From the NCBI RefSeq assembly GCF_001435585.1, contig NZ_AZEC01000017.1, forward strand, positions 8,213 through 52,942: a stretch of 44,730 nucleotides of DNA. Direction: 5' to 3'. The position numbers were made by a program, and so were the translations under genes. This document shows, piece by piece, positions 8,320 through 15,895 of this stretch (position 1 is its first letter; each line of letters opens with the position of its first letter). The DNA comes from Schleiferilactobacillus perolens DSM 12744 (GTDB lineage Bacteria; Bacillota; Bacilli; Lactobacillales; Lactobacillaceae). The notes beneath the pieces are model-generated. The model ran no database searches. It was given only the letters and a program-made list of their open reading frames with translations, and was not told the origin of the DNA.

Positions 8320-10143
8320 GTGGAAAGTATTGCCTTAGTCATCGTATTATTGGCCGCACTGATGATTCCATTGGTGATGGCCCGCTTACATATTACCAAC
8401 ATTCCTACAGCGGTGGCCGAAATCATTGTCGGTATCGTCCTGGGGCCGAGTCTGTTGGGAATCGTGCAGACGAATACAACGCTGAATCAACTGAGCAGTC
8501 TAGGGGTTATCGTCTTGATCTTCCTCTCGGGGATGGAAATTGATTTCTCGCTCTTTCGACGACAAAAGAGGCCAGACAACCAGCCTGGACCGGTCAGTGT
8601 GGCGCTATTGTCATACGCCAGCGTGATTGTGATGGCCCTATTGGCCAGTGAACTATTAAAAATCACCGGCCTTTTCGGTCATCCTATCTTCGCGACGATC
8701 ATTTTTTCCACCGTCGCATTGGGGGTGGTAATTGCGGCACTGAAGGAAAAAGAGTTGCTATCCAAGCCCTTTGGTCAAACGATGCTGCTGATTGCGGCTT
8801 TGGGCGAAGTGGTGCCGTTATTGGCCCTCACCATTTACTCAGCATTGGTCCATCCAACGGACAAAAGCATTTGGTTGTTACTGCTAATCTTTTTGGTAGC
8901 CATTATTCTGCTCTTGCGTTTTCGCCGGCCTTATCAGTGGTTTGCCCAAATTGATAAAAGTACGACCCAGTTGGATATTCGCCTAGCCTTTTTTCTGATT
9001 GTGACCCTGGTAGCCGTGGCCGCCCAAGTTGGCGCAGAATCCATTCTGGGTGCTTTTCTTGCCGGGATCGTGATGAAGTTATTACATCCCCGGGAAGAAA
9101 CGCAGAACAAGCTGACGAGTATCGGCTATGGGTTCTTCATTCCCATTTTCTTCATCATGACTGGCGTCAGAATTAATTTGCGGACCTTATTGGCTGATCC
9201 GGCCAGCTGGCAGCTGATCCCGCTGCTCTTGGTTGGTTTCCTATTAGCCAAGGTCTTGCTTTGGCCGATCCTGCGGCGCCGATTCCAGCCGCGCAACGCC
9301 ATCGCCGGGGCTTTCCTGATTTCGACCACAATCACTTTGGTGGTACCGGCCGTGAGCGTGGGGCGCAACCTCGGCATCGTCACCAGTCAGCAAGCCGGCG
9401 CTTTTACCCTGGCGGCGGTCATTACCTGTCTGGGTGCACCGATCTTGTTTAATACATTATACGTGAAGGAGAAGGAAGATTATCAGAAAACGGTGGTGCA
9501 CTTCATTGGCGCCAACATTTTGACGGTCCCCATCGCTCAGCAATTGACGAAGGGTCTGTACGATATCACGCTGTACACCGATGATACTACCCGCTATAAG
9601 ACCTACAACTCCGAAGCCAATGTTCAATTTTTAGATGAATTCACGGCAGAAAAGCTGACAGCAGCCCACGCTTTTCAAGCTGACATTGTGGTGTTGGGCT
9701 ATTTCGATCATGACAAAAACTATCAATTGGCGCAGTGGGCCATTGCGGCCCAAGTACCGCGGGTGATTGCCCGGTTTGAAAACAAGGACATCCAAAGCGA
9801 TGAATACGATCAGTTGACCGCCCAGGGTGTGGAGATCTTTAACACACTGGAGGCCAATATTTCACTATTACGGGCATTGATCGAATCGCCAGCCACAGTT
9901 CGAATTCTTTCTGATACCACGGCTGGCATCTATGAAATCGTAGTGCGTAATCGCCGGTTTACAGGGTTGGCCATCAAGAACCTGCCGTTCATTGACCAAA
10001 TTACGATCAGCCAGATTTACCGCGACCACGAATTTGTGGCGCCCCATGGCGATACCCAGATTCAATTGGGCGATCACATTATCTTCACCGGGGCCAAGGA
10101 CGCTGTGGGAGAGATTCGGCGGCAAGTGGAACGGCTGAATTAA
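8320..10143 (+). CDS. CPA2 monovalent cation:H+ antiporter with RCK (TrkA) domains
   Basis: A 607-residue Kef-type transporter. The first 380 or so residues form the 12-13 helix Na+/H+ exchanger domain, with family blocks such as EIIVGIVLGPSLLG and ILGAFLAGIVMKLLHP. This is followed by an RCK_N Rossmann domain (VVHFIGANILTVPIAQQLTKG, about residues 390-500) and an RCK_C domain ending near the C-terminus. It should exchange K+ or Na+ for protons under nucleotide or ligand control. The start is GTG at 8320, nine bases after AAAGGAGG. It is probably monocistronic. Ion specificity cannot be read from sequence. Confidence 0.92.
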   Translation: MESIALVIVLLAALMIPLVMARLHITNIPTAVAEIIVGIVLGPSLLGIVQTNTTLNQLSSLGVIVLIFLSGMEIDFSLFRRQKRPDNQPGPVSVALLSYASVIVMALLASELLKITGLFGHPIFATIIFSTVALGVVIAALKEKELLSKPFGQTMLLIAALGEVVPLLALTIYSALVHPTDKSIWLLLLIFLVAIILLLRFRRPYQWFAQIDKSTTQLDIRLAFFLIVTLVAVAAQVGAESILGAFLAGIVMKLLHPREETQNKLTSIGYGFFIPIFFIMTGVRINLRTLLADPASWQLIPLLLVGFLLAKVLLWPILRRRFQPRNAIAGAFLISTTITLVVPAVSVGRNLGIVTSQQAGAFTLAAVITCLGAPILFNTLYVKEKEDYQKTVVHFIGANILTVPIAQQLTKGLYDITLYTDDTTRYKTYNSEANVQFLDEFTAEKLTAAHAFQADIVVLGYFDHDKNYQLAQWAIAAQVPRVIARFENKDIQSDEYDQLTAQGVEIFNTLEANISLLRALIESPATVRILSDTTAGIYEIVVRNRRFTGLAIKNLPFIDQITISQIYRDHEFVAPHGDTQIQLGDHIIFTGAKDAVGEIRRQVERLN

Positions 10144-10220
10144 ACCATCACATTTTCTTCGCAGGGATTCACTGAAAGTGGGGAAAATGGTGACAGAGAC
10201 GCAACAAAAGGGGCATATTT

Positions 10221-10243
10221 TCGTCATGCTTTCCCGGTAGTAT
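10221..10243 (+). promoter_or_regulatory. Conserved upstream block of small-ORF unit 1
   Basis: A 23-bp block including TTTCCCGGTAGTAT differs at only four positions from the block at 11702-11724. It sits the same distance before both small ORFs and runs into an AT-rich TATTAA sequence, so it probably contains the promoter or an operator. Confidence 0.5.
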
Positions 10244-10275
10244 TAATACCATCAAGAACGGAAAGAGATGACGCG

Positions 10276-10338
10276 ATGAGCGATGATAAACAAAGCATGA
10301 GCGGTTGGTTTCTAGAGCCATCGCTGACGACTTTCTAG
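10276..10338 (+). CDS. Small ORF, SGWFLEPSL peptide (copy 1)
   Basis: A 20-codon ORF starting with MSDD and containing SGWFLEPSL. It is preceded by GGAAAGAG about nine bases upstream of ATG. It is paralogous to the 25-codon ORF at 11755: start context, MSD beginning and SGWFLEPSL are shared while the linker and C-terminus differ. It has its own upstream block and its own terminator at 10406, so it is a separate transcript and not simply the leader of the MFS gene. No secretion signal is visible. It could be a signalling peptide, a regulatory leader peptide or the coding part of a dual-function RNA. Function is not recognised. Confidence 0.6.
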   Translation: MSDDKQSMSGWFLEPSLTTF

Positions 10339-10405
10339 GCAACACACCAACAACCTAACCAGACTTTTCTTCATGATGATTTTCCTCTCCGATAATCATT
10401 TTTAA

Positions 10406-10437
10406 CCGCTGTCCTCCTCCTCGGACGGCGGTTTTTT
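10406..10437 (+). terminator. Intrinsic terminator of small-ORF unit 1
   Basis: The stem CCGCTGTCC/GGACGGCGG is followed by TTTTTT. It separates the small ORF from the downstream MFS gene. Confidence 0.85.
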
Positions 10438-10489
10438 CTGCTATGATGGGAGTCAATCGATTATTTATAAAGTGGGTGTCAGCGTGACC

Positions 10490-11632
10490 ATGACCAAGAC
10501 CAGAGCCATTCTGTTTGCAAATTTTTGTATCAATATGGGAATCGGTTTGATCATGCCCATTACCACACTGTATATTCACCAAGACCTGCACGAGAGTCTG
10601 GTGGTGGCGGGTAGTACATTGATGGGGTTCTCACTGGCCATGACGGTGGGGAATTTATTTGCTGGGTGGCTTTTTGACCACTGGCAGCCTCGCCAAGTTT
10701 TGATAGTGGGTAATACCCTCACAGTGGCGGCGCTGCTCACGTTGACCTTTATTCATGGGTGGCCGGTATTTGTTGGCCTTGTGGTGGCTTATGGGTTGGG
10801 GTTAGGCCTGCTCAATGCCGCTATGAATGGTTACATTGCGTATCAACAACGGATCGATGCCAATATTTTTAATCAAGGTTACTGGATCGCCAGTGTCGGC
10901 ATGGGAATTGCGACCGCCAGCAGTGGCTTCCTGTATCACCAAGGCATCCAATGGGTGTTTGGCGGGGCGGCGCTGCTTTTTATCTTGACGTTTGCTGTCA
11001 TTGGCGGGCTGTTTCAGCCAATTGTGCGACCACCGCGTCCGAATGCTAAGCAGCCGCGCGTGCCGCTAACCCCGCAGGTATCACGGAATGTGACCGTTGT
11101 GAGTGTCATGCTAGTTATTATCTGGATCGGCTACGAACAGTGGAATAGTAATGTGTCGGTCTTGATGCTGCGGGAAGGAGTTAGTGTGGAGAAATATAGC
11201 CTGCTGTTCACCATCAATACTGGCTTGATTGTACTGATTCAACCAATTGTCACCCGGCTGATCCAACCGAGCTGGCGCAGTGATTTATGGAAAGTAATTA
11301 GCGGGGCCTTACTATTTGGTGTGTCATATTTGGTCATCATCAATGCGGATGCCTATTGGCGCTTTGTGGTGGGCATGACTGTTGTGACAATGGGTGAAAT
11401 CCTGGCCTTGACAGCGGCGCCTTCGTTAATGAACCGGTTTGCCACGGACCGCAATCGCGGCATGATCCAATCGCTGGCGAGCTTGTCGGGGTCGCTTGGT
11501 CGCTCGATCGGCCCCGTGGTCGGCAGTGCGCTAATCACGCTAGTGAACTATAACTGGACATTCTTAATACTCTTTGTCCTGCATGTTGTGGGAATCGTTG
11601 GTTTGCTGACGATACGTCGGGCACGTGCTTAA
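10490..11632 (+). CDS. MFS transporter, DHA1-type multidrug exporter
   Basis: A membrane protein of about 380 residues with 12 hydrophobic segments. The cytosolic loop between helices 2 and 3 reads GWLFDHWQPRQVL, which matches MFS motif A (GxLaDrxGrkxxl) of proton-driven drug exporters. A second conserved segment is RNRGMIQSLASLSGSLGRSIGPVVGSAL near helix 11. The start is uncertain: GTG at 10472, GTG at 10484 and ATG at 10490 are all in frame, and no strong ribosome binding site decides between them. It is flanked on both sides by copies of the small-ORF unit. Substrate is unknown. Confidence 0.88.
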   Translation: MTKTRAILFANFCINMGIGLIMPITTLYIHQDLHESLVVAGSTLMGFSLAMTVGNLFAGWLFDHWQPRQVLIVGNTLTVAALLTLTFIHGWPVFVGLVVAYGLGLGLLNAAMNGYIAYQQRIDANIFNQGYWIASVGMGIATASSGFLYHQGIQWVFGGAALLFILTFAVIGGLFQPIVRPPRPNAKQPRVPLTPQVSRNVTVVSVMLVIIWIGYEQWNSNVSVLMLREGVSVEKYSLLFTINTGLIVLIQPIVTRLIQPSWRSDLWKVISGALLFGVSYLVIINADAYWRFVVGMTVVTMGEILALTAAPSLMNRFATDRNRGMIQSLASLSGSLGRSIGPVVGSALITLVNYNWTFLILFVLHVVGIVGLLTIRRARA

Positions 11633-11701
11633 CCTTTTGGTAATCCATTTCTTGATTTGGACTGAAAAAGGTGACAAAAGGACAACATCAGCACCGCACA
11701 A

Positions 11702-11724
11702 TCGTCACATTTTCCCAGTAGTAT
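11702..11724 (+). promoter_or_regulatory. Conserved upstream block of small-ORF unit 2
   Basis: The counterpart of the block at 10221, containing TTTTCCCAGTAGTAT and followed by TATACAAT, a good -10-like sequence. Its conservation between the two units marks it as the likely promoter or control site. Confidence 0.5.
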
Positions 11725-11754
11725 ATACAATATCAACAGGAAAGAGGCGAAGCG

Positions 11755-11832
11755 ATGAGCGATTATCAACGCGGTTTCAGCGGCTGGTTTCTAGAGCCAT
11801 CGCTGGATGCCCGCGAGACATACCAACAATAG
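11755..11832 (+). CDS. Small ORF, SGWFLEPSL peptide (copy 2)
   Basis: A 25-codon ORF beginning MSDYQRGF, sharing SGWFLEPSL with the ORF at 10276 and then ending in a different hydrophilic tail. The ribosome binding site GGAAAGAG is at the same spacing. The region after the stop also keeps the conserved stretch CTTTTCTTCATGAT before a terminator at 11881. Preservation of the frame and the core peptide while flanking codons vary suggests that the peptide is translated. It lies between the MFS gene and the Rgg-type regulator. Function is not recognised. Confidence 0.6.
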   Translation: MSDYQRGFSGWFLEPSLDARETYQQ

Positions 11833-11880
11833 ACTTCAACCAACTTTTCTTCATGATTTTTCCTCCCAATATCTAAATTT

Positions 11881-11917
11881 ATCCCACTATTACCTCCCCG
11901 ATAGTGGGATTTTTTTG
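11881..11917 (+). terminator. Intrinsic terminator of small-ORF unit 2
   Basis: A perfect 10-bp stem ATCCCACTAT/ATAGTGGGAT with loop TACCTCCCCG is followed by seven T. Confidence 0.9.
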
Positions 11918-11969
11918 TCTCATTTTTGCAACAGATGGGCCGTTTCCTGATTTGGTTTGTTACAATGCA

Positions 11970-12236
11970 ATTGGTTGCCAAGTGGTTACAGTGCCGTTCA
12001 GGGGGGAATGGTATTGTGACTTTGTCACCCTATTGCCGGTGAACCAGACTTTACTGGCCCTTCTCAAACACTTTTGTGCATATCCAGGGTAGTGACTTGC
12101 CCTGTGTGCCCGGTTTGTGTCAACGCACTGTTGTGTTGGCCGGTTGATATGTACATTAAAAACCACGAATGATGTCCAACTCACTCTCGCCTGAGAGCTA
12201 TTAAATTGAGGGTGGCATATCATGCGTGGTTTTTTT
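11970..12236 (+). ncRNA. Possible structured non-coding transcript
   Basis: No ORF with a ribosome binding site is present here, but the stretch has a promoter-like TACAAT at about 11955-11961 and ends in a strong terminator. Several local pairings are visible (GTTACAGTG region, GGCCGG pairs, CTCTCGCCTGAGAG hairpin). It does not match RNase P, tmRNA, 6S or SRP RNA hallmarks that I know. The 3' motif GAGGGTGGCA recalls a T-box, but the expected downstream antiterminator/terminator arrangement and target gene are absent. Whether it is transcribed is an inference. Confidence 0.35.
12158..12236 (+). terminator. Branched intrinsic terminator
   Basis: AAAAACCACG pairs with CGTGGTTTTT at the base, with inner pairings ATGATG/CATATCAT, CTCA/TTGAG and the small hairpin CTCTCGCCTGAGAG, then TTTTTTT. 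The long branched shape is unusual for a simple terminator. Confidence 0.6.
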
Positions 12237-12244
12237 AGAAGAGA

Positions 12245-12356
12245 GGGCGCAGCCAAGCGGTTAGAAGCGTAGGCGCAAGAGCGCAGGCGCAGAAAACCCG
12301 TACTTAGGTTTTATGTGCCTGCGCTCTTGCGTCCTAGCTTCTGCTTGGCTGCGCCC
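12245..12356 (+). repeat. Long hairpin repeat, loop family (copy 2)
   Basis: A nearly perfect hairpin. The outer arms are GGGCGCAGCCAAGC...GCTTGGCTGCGCCC and the inner arms contain GCGCAAGAGCGCAGGC against GCCTGCGCTCTTGCG. The apex is AAAACC-CGTACTTA-GGTTTT. Outer arms and apex match the copy at 22-137 (reverse strand), while the inner stem sequence is different but still paired. Confidence 0.85.
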
Positions 12357-12363
12357 GTCTAAG

Positions 12364-12450
12364 AAGAGGAGTAGAGAGGCAGAAAACCCGTACTTAGGTT
12401 TTATGCCTGCCCGCTCTTATCTCCTAGCCTCTGGTCCGCGCAGCCCGTTT
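12364..12450 (+). repeat. Long hairpin repeat, loop family (copy 3, degenerate)
   Basis: It follows copy 2 directly in the same orientation. The apex AAAACC-CGTACTTA-GGTTTT is identical to copy 2, but the 5' outer arm is lost and the stem is imperfect (AGAGGAGTAG and AGGCA against TGCCT and CTCCTAGCCTCT). The 3' outer arm CGCGCAGCCCGTTT matches copy 1. Confidence 0.75.
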
Positions 12451-12546
12451 AAGAAGAGTGGAGACCTAGACGCGGCTCACAAAGCGCAGCACACCATGAC
12501 GGCCTGGCAACCCAGTATAAATATCAGCCAAACTGCGAGGAACGGT

Positions 12547-12575
12547 TTGACAGACATTGGTACAGTGCTTTAAAA
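12547..12575 (+). promoter_or_regulatory. Sigma-A promoter of the Rgg-type gene
   Basis: A perfect -35 box TTGACA and a -10 like TTAAAA are separated by 17 bp. The -10 lies about 28 bp before the regulator start codon. Confidence 0.6.
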
Positions 12576-12603
12576 CCAAGTAGAAGGGGTAGGTGGGATT
12601 ACT

Positions 12604-13536
12604 ATGAGTAAAATCGATCCAATCATTAAGGAGTTCCGCACGAATAAGGGCATTGAGACTCGACAGGTCTATGAGGGCATTATGTCGCGCGCCAATTATT
12701 TCCGGTTTGAAAAGGGCACCATTGATACCTCTGCAGAAAACTTGATGGAGATGCTGCGTCGTTTAAACATTATGATTGGTGAGTTTGCTAACGTCTACGT
12801 GGGGATGGATGAGTCAGTCAGTGCGAAGACCACGGCGAAAATCGTGCAGTTGATGAACAACGGGACGATTCATCAGCGCGCCACGCCGTTTATTGAAGCG
12901 GCCCGGTTGGCGGAGCACAGTTATGCCCAGACACACTATTTTGGTGACCACAATACAGCACTGATTGCGAGTGTTTTTGCCGATTACTATGCGCATGACA
13001 AACGAATTGTGAACAGTCAGCCGCAGTTAGCTCAATTGACTGGTTTCTTGAAGGAAGCTGAAACATGGTACGGTTATGAGGTCACACTATTATTCAACAT
13101 TTTGCCTGTGTTAACAGTCAAACAGTTAACCATCCTTTTGCCCACCTATTTGAAACGAGTCAATAAATTAGTCCAGTTTGAGGCAGGCAATACGATTCCC
13201 ACTAGAGGGGACATGCTGCAGCAGGCCTTTGAACCAGTGATCAATGAGCAGAATATTGAAGTGTATCGCCGCTTGTTGGCTGATTTCAATAAAGAGGAAT
13301 TACAGGAGCGCTACATGTATCCACGATTGATGCGCACCATTTTTAATGCGTTCTTGAATTATACTGATAGCCACGATCCCACCACACTGAAGTGTGTCGA
13401 TACGTTGTTGGATATGCTCAAAACTTTAGATATGCCGATCTATCGCGAACAGACTGCCCTGGAAATTCAACGATTACGGGCTTGGCTGGCTCCGGAAACA
13501 CTGTCCCATGTGCAGAAAAAGTCGGCCAAGGCATAA
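12604..13536 (+). CDS. Rgg/GadR/MutR-family transcriptional regulator
   Basis: A 310-residue regulator. The N-terminal 65 or so residues form an XRE-like helix-turn-helix (QVYEGIMSRANYFRFEKGTIDTSAENLMEMLRRL, with the typical Rgg spacing), followed by an all-helical TPR-like C-terminal domain of the kind that binds peptides in Rgg proteins. Members sense short intracellular peptides and control adjacent genes. ATG at 12604 follows AGAAGGGG. It has its own promoter. No classical SHP gene (basic N-terminus, hydrophobic C-terminus) is visible next to it; the two SGWFLEPSL small ORFs upstream are possible but unproven partners. The stop codon is followed at once by a parS site. Confidence 0.85.
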   Translation: MSKIDPIIKEFRTNKGIETRQVYEGIMSRANYFRFEKGTIDTSAENLMEMLRRLNIMIGEFANVYVGMDESVSAKTTAKIVQLMNNGTIHQRATPFIEAARLAEHSYAQTHYFGDHNTALIASVFADYYAHDKRIVNSQPQLAQLTGFLKEAETWYGYEVTLLFNILPVLTVKQLTILLPTYLKRVNKLVQFEAGNTIPTRGDMLQQAFEPVINEQNIEVYRRLLADFNKEELQERYMYPRLMRTIFNAFLNYTDSHDPTTLKCVDTLLDMLKTLDMPIYREQTALEIQRLRAWLAPETLSHVQKKSAKA

Positions 13537-13552
13537 TGTTTCACGGGAAACA
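13537..13552. promoter_or_regulatory. parS site (Spo0J/ParB binding)
   Basis: TGTTTCACGGGAAACA matches the parS consensus TGTTTCACGTGAAACA at 15 of 16 positions. It starts one base after the stop codon of the Rgg-type gene. Confidence 0.75.
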
Positions 13553-13637
13553 TAAGTCTGCGCCGCCTATTGAGCTCGTCAAAGCTTAACCACTGGCTAA
13601 TCGTGATACACTGACTCTCTGAGAGGACGTGATCACG

Positions 13638-14327
13638 ATGAATCCATGGCAAAAAGTCTTTATAAATTTGGCGCATCATTACGGCCGCCAAAATTGGTGG
13701 CAAAACAATCGCTTAGAGGATTGGCTGATGATGATCCTCGTTCAGCGGACCAATGCGCGCAACGTGGCTTTGGCGGTGCAGAATTTGCAGGATGTCATGA
13801 GTCTGGACCAATTATTGGCCTTAACGCCTGCTGAACTAGAGGACCGAGTGCACCCGGCCCGGTTCTATAAACAAAAAGCCATCCGTATTCGCACCGCCTT
13901 AGAGTGGCTGGCTAATGCGGGTGGCGATTTTTCTGTCATTAGTCAGCACCCGGCAGCTGAACTGCGGTCGCAATTATTGACATTACCCGGCATCGGCCCG
14001 GAAACTGCGGATGTGATGTTGCTCTATACTTTTGACAAACCGACTTTTGTAGCCGACGAATACGCCCGCCGGTTGAGCGCCAGACTAGGGTTGGGCGACT
14101 ACAAAACATATACGACGATGTATACCGCCATGGCGCCCTTTGCCGCGACATTGAGCCTGGATGATGCCCGGGAACTGCATGCCTTGATTGATGAGCACGG
14201 TAAAACTCAAACCCGGCATCCCTATGATGACAAATTCTTACTTCAAGATACCGTGTCAGTCGATCAGTGGCCCGCCCAAGCGGTATTACAGGATGGGCCG
14301 CGGGGAGAACCGCGTGTGACAAAGTAG
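13638..14327 (+). CDS. HhH-GPD DNA glycosylase, endonuclease III-like
   Basis: A base-excision repair protein of about 229 residues. The helix-hairpin-helix reads LPGIGPETADVMLLY and the downstream catalytic Asp region is FVADEYARRLSARLG. In canonical Nth the first motif is LPGVGRKTA with a catalytic Lys; here Pro-Glu replaces Arg-Lys, and the C-terminal four-cysteine iron-sulfur cluster loop is absent. This resembles the MagIII or 'endonuclease III domain' subgroup of monofunctional glycosylases that remove alkylated bases. ATG at 13638 follows GAGAGGA; the GTG nine bases earlier is an alternative. Substrate is inferred, not shown. Confidence 0.85.
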   Translation: MNPWQKVFINLAHHYGRQNWWQNNRLEDWLMMILVQRTNARNVALAVQNLQDVMSLDQLLALTPAELEDRVHPARFYKQKAIRIRTALEWLANAGGDFSVISQHPAAELRSQLLTLPGIGPETADVMLLYTFDKPTFVADEYARRLSARLGLGDYKTYTTMYTAMAPFAATLSLDDARELHALIDEHGKTQTRHPYDDKFLLQDTVSVDQWPAQAVLQDGPRGEPRVTK

Positions 14328-14484
14328 TTGTGATAGAGTGGTCCATATTTGCAGCGGGATGGAAGCATAGCAATTTGGGTAAGGACACATCAGAAAATAA
14401 AACGGTTGCATTAGTGCCTGAATTATTCGAAAATAAACAATAAGCACAAGCGTCGTGGCTAAGGATTATTTTGGGGGGATTTCT

Positions 14485-14940
14485 ATGGCAAAATTAGAGG
14501 AGATTAGCGCTGCCAAGGTAAAGCTTGGTTATCCAGCCGATACGAGTCGCGTGGTATACGCGCAAACTGATGATATGGTGGGTAGGGGGTTCGGGATTGT
14601 GGTGGCGGCGTTGTCCAACCCGATGTTCTATCTGAGCTTCGAGGAAGACGGCTTATTGATGCTGGAATGTACACCACTGTATAAATTAACAGGGAAACAT
14701 ATTCTGATCGGCAAGGAGCAAATTAAGTCGCTTCATTTCGAAAAGGAAAAGTTCCATTTATTTGGTATGACGAATGGTCATTCACCCTTGGCTAACGACG
14801 CACTCATGGTGGAGAACAACGATGGCGATGTGGCCAACATTGCCGTCTGGAAACGACTAGTAGGCTTTAGCTGGGTGAAGCAAAACCACGACAATGTGGT
14901 GCAATTGCTGAATCAGGGTAAGATTCATTATGGTGCGTGA
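14485..14940 (+). CDS. Hypothetical protein
   Basis: A soluble protein of about 151 residues with no signal peptide or clear transmembrane helix; a moderately hydrophobic segment (IVVAALSNPMFYLSF) lies near residues 38-52. The region LTGKHILIGKEQIKSLHFEKEKFHLFGM suggests a beta-rich, PH-like fold, but this is only an impression. ATG at 14485 is preferred because GGGGGG precedes it by nine bases; the longer frame from 14455 would start with GTG without such a site. It ends about 90 bp before the convergent dehydrogenase gene. Function is not recognised. Confidence 0.7.
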   Translation: MAKLEEISAAKVKLGYPADTSRVVYAQTDDMVGRGFGIVVAALSNPMFYLSFEEDGLLMLECTPLYKLTGKHILIGKEQIKSLHFEKEKFHLFGMTNGHSPLANDALMVENNDGDVANIAVWKRLVGFSWVKQNHDNVVQLLNQGKIHYGA

Positions 14941-15032
14941 ACAAACCACTATTAATTGAAAAATGCCTCCACATTGGATGGTTTATTTTGACCAACAATG
15001 AAGGGGCATATTTATTTTCACGGAAATCAATT

Positions 15033-15890
15033 CTACGACTTCTTATTTTTATCCAGCGACGTATTCTTATGCACAATATCGCTAAACCGTGCCTCGCCAT
15101 CCACCGCATCGACCGCTTTTTCCAGCCGTCGCAACCCAGCCTTAGCCATCGGCAGTTCAACCAGATCCTTAGTGGCATTCACTAATTCGATCTCGTCGGC
15201 GACGGAGTCTTTCAGCGGCCGCGGATTGGTTTCATCCAAAGCTCGGACAACCACCGGTTTCATCGGGCCGCGTTGCAGCAGATCCAGTGTTGTATCGTAA
15301 TCAATGCCATATGCATCGGCTAAGTCTAAGGTTTCGCGAATCCCAGCCTCAGCGGCCATGATGCCGACATTGGTGATCAGTTTAAGCTTGGCGCCGTTGC
15401 CTAATGGGCCGACATAGTCCACCGTCCCAAAGACAGACAGGATTGGCTTAACCTGGTCAAAAATAGTCTTATTGCCACCCACGATCAAGACCAGCGAAGC
15501 CTCCCGAGCATAGCGGACACCGCCGATAATTGGTGAGTCCAATAAATGCGTATCGGGTGGCATTGTTTTATGAATGGCCTCAATTTTTTCGGGATCTAAT
15601 GTGGAAGTCACAATTAAGGTACTTCCTGGTTGCAGATAGGCTGTGATCCCTTTTTCGTCGTCACTGCCAATATGCAGGGCCGGTACGTCAGATGACATCA
15701 CCGAGGTGATAATCACTTTTGACGCGCGCACCGCGTCCGCTAAAGAGTCAGCGACGGTGACGTGATCACCAGCAATCGCCGCGGCTTTTTTAGGATCTTT
15801 ATCCCAAATGACAACATCATACCCCGCAGCCGCCAAGTGGGGTACCATTTGCGTGCCCATATAACCAATGCCAATAAATGTGACGTGCAT
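15033..15890 (-). CDS. NAD(P)-dependent oxidoreductase, 3-hydroxyisobutyrate dehydrogenase family
   Basis: A protein of about 285 residues in the beta-hydroxyacid dehydrogenase family. The N-terminal Rossmann motif is FIGIGYMGTQM, the substrate-binding block is LLDSPIIGGVRYA, and the catalytic Lys lies in GPLGNGAKLKLITN, equivalent to the family's GxGxxxKxxxN. It should oxidise a 3-hydroxyacid or reduce the semialdehyde using NAD(P). ATG at 15890 follows AGAGGAG. The stop of the upstream hypothetical gene lies about five bases before the start, so the two form an operon. The specific substrate is not determinable. Confidence 0.9.
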   Translation of the reverse strand: MHVTFIGIGYMGTQMVPHLAAAGYDVVIWDKDPKKAAAIAGDHVTVADSLADAVRASKVIITSVMSSDVPALHIGSDDEKGITAYLQPGSTLIVTSTLDPEKIEAIHKTMPPDTHLLDSPIIGGVRYAREASLVLIVGGNKTIFDQVKPILSVFGTVDYVGPLGNGAKLKLITNVGIMAAEAGIRETLDLADAYGIDYDTTLDLLQRGPMKPVVVRALDETNPRPLKDSVADEIELVNATKDLVELPMAKAGLRRLEKAVDAVDGEARFSDIVHKNTSLDKNKKS

Positions 15891-15895
15891 ATCAC

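Noticed and set aside
10276-10338. Classical SHP pheromone gene for the Rgg-type regulator
   Set aside because: The peptide lacks a basic N-terminus and a hydrophobic C-terminal half and is not directly adjacent to the regulator, so it is listed as a peptide of unknown role.
12170-12236. T-box riboswitch suggested by GAGGGTGGCA
   Set aside because: No specifier stem was found, the terminator does not pair with the T-box sequence as required, and the next gene is an Rgg-type regulator rather than an aminoacyl-tRNA synthetase or amino acid gene.
12245-12450. CRISPR array suggested by repeated AAAACCCGTACTTAGGTTTT
   Set aside because: There are only two adjacent copies, both are hairpin apices with paired flanks, spacers are not uniform and no cas genes are present.
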